A DNA stretch of 64,000 bases from Atopsyche davidsoni. Lineage: Eukaryota; Arthropoda; Insecta; Trichoptera; Hydrobiosidae. Location of the stretch: contig JAILWY010000018.1 in assembly GCA_022113835.1 (NCBI GenBank), positions 16,949,501 to 17,013,500 of the forward strand, written 5' to 3'. Positions 10,525 to 20,480 of the stretch are shown here, piece after piece. Each line of letters opens with the position of its first letter. Within the stretch, counting starts at the first letter, position 1. The notes below the pieces were generated by a model. It was given only the letters and a program-made list of their open reading frames with translations, had not been told where the DNA came from and did no database searches. The position numbers and the translations under genes were made by a program.

Positions 10525-11014
10525 ATCGATGCATCAAAGTTTGGTTTTTTTGCTCCGGTAAAACATCTCGTTGGAGACTTGAAGTCCGCGTCTTCGGCGG
10601 CTCTACTGGATCGTCAGCGAAACGTAACGAAGTCATTCGGGTCAACCTACTCCAGTTGGGACGGGGCCAGCCGCCTGCGCAGGCGGGACGCCGGTGGTGG
10701 AGGGAGCTCGTCGCCAGCGGAGGCTTACGACGAGCGTCTGGCGCGCAGATTGTCGAGGCGCAGTTCCGGGGCGCGACCTGACTCCGCGGACGGCTCCAGG
10801 AGCACGGCGCCCCCCGTGGCGGAGCCCCCGCTGAGGCGGGCCAGCAGGTCCCGGCTGGTGTTCACGGTGGAGCCCGACAGCCTGGTGCAGGGCCGCATGA
10901 CGCTCACCTGCCAGGCTAGGGTCTTCAGCGTGTACAATGCATCCGCCCACTTCATGCTGGAGGGGGAGAAACCGCAGATCGCCTCTGTCCTTGGCACCAG
11001 AGAAAGCGCCAGTG
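10525..11014 (+). CDS. Beaten path family protein, exon with Ig-domain insertion and second half of the Ig domain
   Basis: The acceptor is a strong T-rich tract ending in ttttttcag at 10524. The exon opens in frame with the phase-0 donor at 6980. It encodes 163 residues and ends one base into a codon at donor gtgagt (11015). Residues about 100-163 (SRLVFTVEPDSLVQGRMTLTC...IASVLGTRES) carry the E/F strands with the F-strand Cys that pairs with the Cys in the previous exon. They match the conserved Beat pattern, including 'IASVLGxRE' near the end. The first ~100 residues are a Ser/Arg/Gly/Ala-rich linker with basic clusters (RLRRRD, RLARRLSRRS) and one sequon, N-V-T; another, N-A-S, lies in the Ig part. 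The linker sits between C strand and F-strand Cys, making that loop far longer than usual. The C-terminal exons were not found. Confidence 0.85.
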
Positions 11015-11131
11015 GTGAGTTTTCCTCACTTTAAATATTGTATGTTTACGTTTTTTTGAGCAAATATATTTTTAATAAGTTTGTTCAACATGAAATCTTT
11101 TTTGTGATTTTCAAATTGATATACTGTTATG

Positions 11132-12125
11132 TACGATGGCGGTTCGATAAGTACATAGCCTATAAAAGAAAAACAAAAATTTAGTGGTGATTTATTTCTC
11201 AAAATAGTCTCCTTTTAGCTCGATACACTTGACCCAGCGATGCTCCAACTTATTTAACCCATCTGAAACATACGTTTTCTCGAGGTCTGCAAAGTAGACC
11301 TCCGTGGCGACGATGACCTCCTCATTCGAATTAAATTTCTGCCCGGCGAGTGACTTTTTCAAGTTTGGAAACAAAAAATTATCGCACGGGGCCAAATCTG
11401 GAGAATACGGTGGATGGGGGAGCAGTTCGTTGTGCAATTCGACCAATTTGGCCATGGCGACGGCGAAGGTGTGAGCCGGTGCGTTGTCATGGTGAAAAAG
11501 CCGTTTTTTCTGCAATTCGGCGTCGAATCGGCCCAATAATTCGGCATAGTAGAGCCCTGTGACCGTTTTGGCCTTCTCCAGATAGTCAATGTGGATCACA
11601 CCTTGTGAATCCCAGAAAACGGTGGCCATCGCCTTTCCGGCCGATAGGACAGTCTTCGCCTTCTTCGGAGAACGATCTCCGAGTGAAGTCCACTGTTTCA
11701 ACTGTTCCTTGGTCTCTGGTGTGTACCAGTGGATCCATGTTTCGTCGACGGTCACGAAACGACGAAGAAACTCCTTTGGATTGTGCTTAAACAGCGTCAA
11801 ACACCGCTCCAAAGTGGTCTCACGGTTGCATTTGTTGTCCGAAGAGAGCAAACGCGGCACCCATCGCGCCCGACAGCTTTCTCATGCCCAAAATTTCATG
11901 CAGGATATAACCCACGCAGTTTTTTGAGATGCTTACTGTTTCAGCTATCGCGCGCACCTTCAATCGGCGGTCTGCCAATACGAGATCGTGAATTTTGTCA
12001 CGTTATCCTCCGTGGTAGCCATTTTCGGGGCACCTGGGCGTGGCTCATCAAAAACCGACATGCGTCTCTTGCGATACTAGCACCATCGAGCGGTGAGGCT
12101 TAGTACTTATCGGACCGCCCTCGTA
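11132..12125 (-). mobile_element. mariner (Tc1/mariner superfamily) element, internally deleted
   Basis: Terminal inverted repeats of about 21 bp: left from 11134 (cgatggcggttcgataagta) and right ending at 12123 (read inward, cgagggcggtccgataagta), differing at two positions. Both are flanked by the expected TA duplication (11132-11133, 12124-12125). The transposase lies on the minus strand. Total length is about 1.0 kb against about 1.3 kb for a complete mariner. The missing part is the 5' end: only about 45 bp separate the right terminal repeat from the middle of the N-terminal domain. It is inserted in the beat intron, antisense to beat. Confidence 0.95.
11192..12056 (-). pseudogene. mariner transposase, truncated and frameshifted
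   Basis: Cut-and-paste transposase with the mariner D,D34D catalytic triad. The Asp residues are visible in 'VTVDETW', 'FHHDNAPAH' and 'SPDLAPCDNF', with exactly 34 residues between the second and third. The open part (222 codons, from 11860) covers most of the catalytic domain and the C-terminal end. Upstream, similarity continues (DEPRPGAPK; LADRRLKVRAIAE) but needs two frame changes. One is a lost base in an A-run near 12000; the other is an extra G in a GGG run near 11870. The first helix-turn-helix is deleted. The protein cannot be functional; the terminal repeats might still be mobilised in trans. Confidence 0.95.
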
Positions 12126-12269
12126 TATTAAAAATATTTGGTAAATTTTCTATGGTCAACATTCACGATTTTTTTTTCATCCTTCTTCAGATATACATAT
12201 TACGACAGGCGCCTCAATGGTCTCTGTCAAATAGTAATTTATGAAATAGTAATGTCGGTAATATGTTTC

Positions 12270-12495
12270 AGACGGTAGCTCGCTCGGTGCAGTTGACAAG
12301 ATGGCGATTGTGTTGGCATTCCTGTGGTTTCAATTATCTCAGTAGCCCCTAATCTGGTGATTAATTAACCGCAGCTGTCTGCCAGTCCGAGTAACGATGC
12401 AGGGAGCTGGGGCGTAGTCGCACCGCTCCCGAATGAGTGTAATATTCGACGTGACTCTATTTTATCGGGCAATTTGACCCCGCATGATGTGTTTG
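12270..12495. promoter_or_regulatory. GC-richer island with several transcription-factor words
   Basis: Complex sequence just beyond the mariner. It contains a Runt-type TGTGGTTT (12323-12330), a homeodomain-type gattaattaacc (12358-12369) and an E-box CAGCTG (12372-12377) within 55 bp. This packed set of motifs fits an enhancer. There is no useful open frame. The function is inferred. Confidence 0.4.
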
Positions 12496-15029
12496 AGGGT
12501 TAATGACGTGCAACATCCATTGACAATAATACAGTGAAATAACCATGCATTCCGTTGATATTTTTTTTTCATAATATATTTGTTTGTTTATTCTGTGTCC
12601 TTGACAATAAATTTATTCGTTTTTGCTGATCTCTTCATTTTATGAAAGTAAATATAGTAATAATAATATGTGTAGGTATAAAATAAAAAAACCTATTCTA
12701 TGTACTATATGTTAATTTACATTTTCTGTGTCTGGCTCAAAAACATGTGTGTAAGTAATCATAAAAAAAACATTTTTATATATCAGCAAAAATTACATTG
12801 TCAGGATAAGGAACGAGTATACTATTGGTTGAAGATTGTTATTTTGTATAAACATAGTTTCTCTGTGCTATATAGGATAGTCAAAAGATCAAAATAATTT
12901 AATGAAATCACATTTACAAATAATATTTAATACTTCAGTTTACCAAAATTTTTATACAAAGTCAGTAACATTTGTCAAATGATCTATATAAAAAGGTTTT
13001 CATAATTTGGGGCTGTAGTTAAATAAAACAATTGTTATCATAATATTAACCCTTTTTTAAATAGCCAAAAGAAGCCAAGAAATTCTTTTTTAATGTGTAC
13101 TGTTAAATGTAAATATTAATCATTTAGGCCTAACAACTAAGTGAAAATAAATCAATTGGAACATTTATCTTGATTATGTTGCCATTTCTGTTAACTGAGA
13201 ATTTTAGGACTTATTGAAGTATTTTAGTATTATGACGCACTTATGTAAACATGAAATGAAATTTTGTTATTTAAAATGAGTGGTAAATATCAATAAGTAT
13301 AATTAACACGTTAGAATAATGATTATCTCCAGAGTGGCCAAAAACCTCTAAAAATCCCCAACTATTAAATGTGATCCTAGGTAGTAACCATGTTATATTA
13401 TAGAATTGACATAAATATTATTTTTAATGATCATATATGTTAAATTTCACAATAATTGGATACATTTATTTGTTAAATTTCTTTAATTGTAAAATTTCGT
13501 AAATTCTAAAATTTGTTAATAATGATTATACACATGCTTTGGCATCATTTAATGCTATGTTTTTTGAGAATATATGTGCCGAAAGAAATCGAAGTAATAT
13601 TTCCTTTCTATCCTTAGTTCATTTGATTTGTATAGATACCTTATGAAGTAAGTGTTTTATATTCAAGAAAGCGGTATTGGTAAAATTTGATCCCTGGCTT
13701 ATATAAAAGCGAGAATAAATTGAATAAGTATGAGATTGTAAATAATAGATGGGTAATACTAATTGAGATGTTTGTAATAATGTTATGAATAAAAAATAAA
13801 AATGATAAAAGTGCTGTTTTGATTATTGATGTAATTAAATGTGTGAACAAAACAATTTTTTTTGATCAGAATAGGATATGTAAACCAGAAGACTAAAAAA
13901 GCAAACTACCAATAGAAACAATACAATTTTTTTTTTTTAAATCAAGATTGCGTGTCTCCACTTGATATATTTTAAATGTTTTTATCTACATTTTGTACAT
14001 ACGAAAGTATATTACGAGTGGTTAGCAAATTAATTTTTCCGCGTATCTTTATTTGGTTTTATTGGATGATTGTAATATACAATATGAAGAAACTCGAAAT
14101 TCAGGCCCAAGAAACGCTATTTCTAAATTCTTTACACGTTTACACATACAAAACGATTGTAAGCATACTTATTTAGCAATCTCATGCTTTGGATTTTCAG
14201 TTATTCAAATAAGAATACAAACTTGAATTAAAGCCATAAACGTAATGACTTACTCCCAATCGCAGTTTTCAAGGATAGCTTCAAATTTTTTCATACTTAA
14301 CCTCCTCAGACCCTGTGCACATTGTAATGTACATAAACTTCAGACCTTCTGTTAAAGGACTTATTTCGACTTATTTACATTAGGAACTTTTGTACATCGT
14401 TATGCGCATTATATTAATTCGTTTTGTTTTGCAAATGTCCTCATCTATCGAGTAATATTTGTATTATATGTCATTCTTGCAAGATGTCACAGGTCGGGCG
14501 CGTTTCGGTCCAAATTCGCCACATTTTATTTTCGTTGTTTTATTATTAAAAAGTCAATTACAATAAATTATCGTTGTATGATATTATAAGAAAGACTGCT
14601 TTTGTTAGTTTGAATCAAAATTTCATTGCAAACTGTAGTGTATCATACCATGACTTGACATCGAATTTAAATTTTTGGTACTTGTTTTTTATCCGACCAC
14701 CAAATTTTTTTAATGTACATGTACTCTCAGAGATAAGAATCTATCATATGACGATGAGTCCCGTTGTAGCGTCTAAAAAAAAACCCATATAAAAATATTT
14801 TTTGTTATACCTTTTCAATGTTTAAGCAGATATTAAAAAAAAAAAAAAAAAAAAGTCAGGTCTGAGGAAAGTAGAGTGTCTTACTAGCTGTATATCCGAG
14901 ATACTCCAATATTACATGTTGGCATGTTTGGCAAATTTTGGTTCAGATTAATCAAACGTGGACATTTCCTATTTGTGATGTAAATAAGATGAATTAAAAG
15001 GAACGAACGTGGAAATACTCGGGTGATTC
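12496..15029. other. AT-rich non-coding stretch
   Basis: No gene recognised. Only short chance frames (under 75 residues) occur. It includes a 20-base A-run at 14835-14854, which could be a retroposon tail, but no retroposon body was identified before it. Confidence 0.5.
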
Positions 15030-15370
15030 AAAATATTTCTTCCATTCCGACCAGAGGGGTAAAAGTGGGTCTGGTGCGTGTACTACGCTGTGGTGAGTAA
15101 TTATAGGCAACAGTGTGTGCAAGTGCTTGATTTCCTCGGAATCAATCAGCAGCCCGATGGGCTCCGGGGGGCGAGGAAAAAGCGCCCCTCTGTTTACTTG
15201 CCGCGCTGACCGCGCCGTGAATGATTGGTCCTTAACAGAGCTTTAATCGAGCGGCGCCTAATTAATGGCATCTCCCCGCACGCTCCACGCACCACCCCTG
15301 GCTCCTCCCCGCACACTCCGCGCACCACCCCTGCCATGTTGCTACACCACCGACCGCCCTCTCTACACTA
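15030..15370. promoter_or_regulatory. GC-richer island with homeodomain word and 33-bp duplication
   Basis: Complex sequence including TAATTAAT (15259-15266). A segment beginning 'ctccccgca' at 15272 is repeated in tandem with a 33-bp period (second copy from 15305), carrying 'caccacccctg' both times. In one frame this gives an 11-residue repeat, but the frame is only 61 codons and is probably not a gene. Confidence 0.35.
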
Positions 15371-17039
15371 CACCGGATTAATTATTAACACTACTCATTT
15401 ATTCATTTAATTTGAAGAATTGTACTAGTGAAGATTTCATATTAAAAATTAGCATACAGAGTATACTTACAGCTTTTTGGTATAACGGTTAAGAATGGTT
15501 TAAGTTTTTGATTTCCATACAAATGTAGCATGTTGGAAGATATATACTACCCCTCTGTTTAATATTTACTTTAGGTAAGGATTTTATTTCAATATATATA
15601 CTGGCCCTTGGTCTATCATCTGTTCGCTACTCGTAGAATTCCGTAGAAAAATAAAAATCAGCTTCTATGCTAAAAGATTATATATTCTAGTGTAAAAAAA
15701 AGTGCTTTGAAAATATTTGTAAGCATAAAAAATATAGCAATAGTGTATTCCGATTCAATTATTTATTTTTTTATTTTGCATCAAAGATTTATTTAAATAT
15801 TGATTTAATGTGAGGAAACAAAAAAATATATGTTCTAGCAAGATCTGACAACTGAGAAAGCAGAAACATCTTTTTTCCGAATCATGTTTCTTGGCTCACA
15901 ACCATTCTTTTGATCATTTTTACCGTGAAGCGTTATAAAGGTTACGAATTTCCCCAAAATACTTGATTGGAGCTTCACTTTCAAAACAAATTCAATAGAA
16001 TTCATCAAAAATCTTTTATTCTTAATAAATTAAGAGTACAGTCGAAATAATTGTCCTCTGTGAATACGATGGAGACGAAATGGAAGACGACACGTTCTAA
16101 GAATTTCATCTGCAATGTTTTCCTCGTCAAAACAATTTACACGCCTTCGTGCACTATAAAGTAAGCGAATTTCACGATAATTTAGATTGCAAATGACACT
16201 TCAAATATCAAACGTCTGCTAACTTTATGTGCTGTGAAATTCCAAACACATTTATCCACATTCATATTCATATAATATTAATTACTGTTATTATGTACTT
16301 TTATTATATTATATGAATATTTTAAATTTGTATTAGATGTATATATTTTTTTATCTGAACTAATTATGAGACTTTTATCTTGTATTTTTTTTTCTATTGA
16401 TGATATTTAAAATATTAATTTAAATACGAAAAGAAATTCAATTAAATGAAAAATAATTGTATTTGATGAAAAAAGTTGGTAAAAATGCCGTGCTTGATAA
16501 AAGTATTTCAGAAGTCGTTATATTATTTGAATCAATACAATATACGTAATTTAAAATTTGGAAAATGTATTTCCGTGAATAAATATAATTTTTTTCTTCT
16601 TAAGACTATTAAAAAGTACATGAAAAATAAATCGAACTAATATTTTATAATCACAGTAGTTAATGCTTTAATTTGATATTGCATTAATTTTTAATATATT
16701 TTTTTCTGCTTTAAATATACTTTAAAAATACTCATTTATTCTAAGAAGCTTGCTCTATGCTAACTACCAATAATATAATAATTTACTGCAGTTTTGTGTA
16801 TGGCGGTTAAGAGTTTTCGTTAAGAAGTTTACTTTCAGAAAACGTTCTTTCAGTACTTTCACTTTTTTATTAAAACGTAATAAAATCTTCGCAATTTTTA
16901 AAAATTCGTAAGTTTTTTAATTATTGTATGTTTTTTCATTTTATTCAAAGCAAACTAAGGTGATTGACATGATCTTTGTACAAATAAATAATAAGGTGAA
17001 TGTTGCTGATCCCGTATTTTACTTTGCGGATTTGCTTAC
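15371..17039. other. AT-rich non-coding stretch
   Basis: No gene, RNA or dispersed repeat could be supported. Confidence 0.5.
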
Positions 17040-17400
17040 ATTTCTTGTATGGAGTCTTTTCTATGAAACGTCTCATATTTCCTACAGGACGTGGCAGTAA
17101 ACATTTATCAAAAGAATGATGCGGAAAATCTGAAATATCGTTTCGGGAAAAGCCGTTTATTCTCCAGGAAACACGCTGGAAAATGGCCTATGTACTCACT
17201 GTTAATCAATTTGACTTCGAACGGAGATAATTTTGTGATTTATAGGTAAAAGAAAGAATCGGTCTGTAAAAAAGTCATAAAGAATAGACATTGATGAAGA
17301 GGAAAAGTTTCGGATTTCAGGTTACGAAGAAAGTCTTCCCACGTAGGTGCTGATTGCCTTTAAAACGCAACATATAAGGTGGGCGGCAGGTTGTGAGACT
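17040..17400. promoter_or_regulatory. Moderately GC-richer island
   Basis: Unrepetitive sequence of balanced composition in AT-rich surroundings, with no open frame of note. It is listed as a possible conserved non-coding element only because of composition. Confidence 0.2.
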
Positions 17401-17789
17401 ACAACACTCTGCCAAAGTATTTTAACTATTTAAAAAAATAATTTGTTGCAGGTGAATCTGACAAAACAACGATAATAAGACGTTCAATAAGATTAATTAT
17501 TATTTGCGTGGCATTAATATAAATATTATACAATTGAGTCATTGCATTTTTTGAAAGAGTGTATATGAATATATGTACTTGTTAATAAAAAGTAATTGTT
17601 TAATTTATTTTGAGTAACATTTATGAAATCGATATAGAAATCGGTAGTTTTTAATTATTTGAAAGTTCTTTGAAACAAAAGCTTCTTTAAGACATGAGTG
17701 CATATGTTTAATGATATATAATTTACATAGCTCTTTAATTTGATTTTAAGTTGGTTTTTTGGGTTTTTCAGCTCTCTGATAACGAAAAA

Positions 17790-17930
17790 AAATGTTTTGA
17801 TTGGCTGGGGCAGCTTTGCAGGTGCGCTTTCGGAGGCTTTCACCCGACGGGGCTCGCAAGGCTGTGGCAGATGGCAGGCGCCTGGACGCTTCATTCGGCG
17901 TCGTAACGTGAACATTTTATGGACGCCTTG
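17790..17930. promoter_or_regulatory. GC-richer island with palindrome
   Basis: A compact GC-richer block with the 10-bp palindrome CAGGCGCCTG at 17875-17884. Overlapping frames of 86-95 residues on both strands have no recognisable domain. One has a hydrophobic tail (about 17930-18020) that could mimic a membrane segment, but codon content looks random. Confidence 0.25.
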
Positions 17931-18272
17931 CTTGATATGCAGATTTATTTATGTCGGCATTCTTCTTTTTATGTCATCTCGGCTTTCGACTGTTTTCCTC
18001 GTAAAACCCGTGTACTCAGTCATATAAAACATTTAAAACGTTATTCTTTGCTGTATGAAATATTTTTAATCTGAAAGATAAAATACTCCCTTGTTTAAGT
18101 ATTTTCAAATATACACAATTGAAAACATTAAAACAAAAAAAAACTATTTAAAAAGCGAAATCCATAAATTATAAATTTGATATTAAAAAAAAATTCGTGG
18201 CATTTGCAGCCGAGGTTATTTGATTGAATTATTTTGAATGTTTATTAATTTTGTAATGCCAAAATACTGAAG

Positions 18273-18386
18273 TATTGAGTACTTGGTGGAATTCCACTTT
18301 GATATTTTCAATGAAATACTTTTGTGATTGAAAACATGTAGGAAAATCACAAAAGTATTTTATTTAAAATATTGAAATATGTTTGT
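18273..18386. repeat. Family A element, compact palindromic copy
   Basis: It begins 'gagtacttggtggaattcca', continues 'aatgaaatacttttgtgatt', and after a short centre folds back as 'aatcacaaaagtattttatt' and 'aaaatattgaaat'. It lacks the internal hairpin portion of the other copies. No clear target duplication was found. Confidence 0.7.
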
Positions 18387-19985
18387 GATAGGAAAATAAA
18401 ATTAATATTTTTAAACATTTGATTTTGACTATTTATAAAATTATTAGAAAGTAATACATATTTTTAACAAAATAAAAAAATACGGCCAGCGAAAATGTGA
18501 AAATATTATTTTTATATGAAAAATAAACAAAAATTATAATAATTGAATTTTTAATTTATTTGTGAGTTTTATTAATAGGGATGTTGATAATAGGGTTCAT
18601 GAATAATTTATAATTTTTTTAAACTTAAAGGTGTTTTTTTTGCTGTTAATTAATGTAGGTAGTTAAAACGTACAGTAGATGAATAATTTCCATGATTCTA
18701 TAAGTGATGGCGTCATCTTCACTTGAATGTTATCGAGTTAGAATTTAAAATTAAATCCATCAATCATTTTAGATTTGATCGAATTCTTCGTAGCTAATAA
18801 TTTGGAATTTAATATTGGAAGAGCTTTCAGCTTTTGCGAGAGCTATCTAATCTATCAGCATTTTTGATTCCATTCTAAATATAAATATCTAATAATGGTT
18901 AATAATAAATTTTTTAAAGCATAAAGATAGCTTAAAAAATAATTAATTATTTATTTATAAAAATGTTTGAAAATAACAGCAACAACATAATAAAGCATTT
19001 AACATATTTCTTGACAAAACAGATTTTTTTTGTTATAAATATATTTTTTCTGATATTTTGTGAATTTTGTAACTACTCATATGCTTTATTGTAAAAAAAC
19101 CATTATTATTACAATACGTTATGGTATGTAGACAAGAATCAAAAGTCCAAAATCTTTAATAAATTTCTTAGTTTGTTATCGAGCTTAGACACCACAAAGT
19201 TAATACAATAATCCAATTTGGACTTATTTAATATCAAGCATTATGCATATTTTAAAATATTGAATGTGTGCTTTAAAAAAATACATTTTTTATATCACGT
19301 TGTATTTCTTTGAGGAACACTTAATATTATGTTATAAAATAAGCATGTGTATATCGGTTAAACACGTGTACTTATTAGTTAAAACTCATGTAAAATCAGG
19401 TCATGTTATTTTTTAATTTAACAGTTCATTAAAGACTACAAAGCTTTAGATTTGCTTTGTACTCTTTGGGAGGTAATTCCAAGACTTGATCGATTTCGAT
19501 CTTCAAGTAAAGGTGGTTTAGAATATTTTTCAATTTCATCAATTTCATTACTCCATTATTAAGTTTAAATACAATTATAAATTACGGATTTTTCGAAATG
19601 GTACGATTCTTAGAATCAATTCACGTAGCTTTAGCATTAAAAAAATAATATAATTATAGTTTTGTTTTAACCAATTAAAATATTTTATAAGAAAAAATAA
19701 AAACACCTGAGAGGAACGCTTGTCGTAGGCAAATGAATAAAATGTATTTAAATACATAAAAAAAATTGATGTTCATATCAATCACCGTCTATTCATGAGC
19801 ATCCTGGCAACGTACAGAATAGTGTATAATAAAAATTAGGATAAAACACAGACATAGCAAATTAAGATTTAAAAAAAAAATTCAAATACTAAACAAATAC
19901 AATTGTTGTAATTTGCTCTTAATAAATAATCATATCAAATAGTGTAACAAATAATTTATACCAAACTGTCTCAGTTAAAAAAACC
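18387..19985. other. Very AT-rich non-coding stretch
   Basis: No gene or structured repeat supported; chance frames only. Confidence 0.5.
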
Positions 19986-20119
19986 TAGGTTTCGTAGTTA
20001 TGGTCATATATAGTCATAAGCGAAATAGAAAATTGCTTCGAACATAACGCAGGACGATCTGACTGATTTTTTAAAGTTAATTTTGCGGACGGACGGGCAA
20101 TCACTCACAGGCCAAGATA
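19986..20119 (+). mobile_element. Short copy of the satellite-bearing element (head and tail without array)
   Basis: The head 'ctaggtttcgtagttatggt' through 'gtcataagcgaaatag' matches the sequence at about 20481-20525. The middle 'gcttcgaacataacgcagg' and 'acgatctgactgattttt' is about 85 bp of one satellite monomer. The tail 'gcggacggacgggcaatcac' and 'tcacagg' then 'caagata' matches the far end of the array at about 25373-25405. It is therefore a complete but array-less version of the element at 20481-25406. No terminal inverted repeats were seen; class unknown. Confidence 0.8.
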
Positions 20120-20133
20120 TATGGTACATACAA

Positions 20134-20462
20134 ATAAAATGATGTTAATGTTAATTGTTTCAGTAAAACAATCATAGTGTAGTGGTCGGTGCACATGCAT
20201 CAAGCTACAATTCATCGGCAACACCGGCACACATAACTAATCGGCGGTATAACAATAACCTAAATATATAAAGAGCTACCAGCGTTTACGCGGAGAGAGA
20301 CTTCGACACACAACAGAATCAGTGACCCGTGTACTTCTGTCTCGTAAATTATAAATAATAAATCAAACACGTAAATAATTTTTGCCGACCTTGTGATGAC
20401 GAACTACACCTGAATCCTTCAACCAATACTCCACATCACGGTTATACCAAGACACACTACAT
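20134..20462 (+). mobile_element. Candidate retroelement insertion (solo-LTR-like)
   Basis: A stretch unlike its neighbours, bounded by a 9-bp direct repeat, tacatacaa, at 20125-20133 and 20463-20471. It contains a TATA-like 'aatatataaag' at 20263-20273 and an AATAAA at about 20357, the order expected in an LTR. No coding sequence. It separates the short and long copies of the satellite-bearing element. A SINE is the alternative: 'tagtgtagtggtcggtgcac' resembles an A box, but I find no B box. Confidence 0.35.
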
Positions 20463-20480
20463 TACATACAACGCCAAAAA

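Noticed and set aside
11350..12103. Several plus-strand frames over the mariner
   Set aside because: Antisense shadows of the transposase coding strand.
14835..14854. 20-base A-run as a retroposon tail
   Set aside because: No retroposon body, target duplication or poly-A signal could be recognised next to it.
17740..18027. 95-residue plus frame with a hydrophobic tail as a beat terminal exon with membrane anchor
   Set aside because: A pyrimidine tract and AG precede part of it, but the required phase-1 frame shows no Beat-like sequence, so the match is not supportable.
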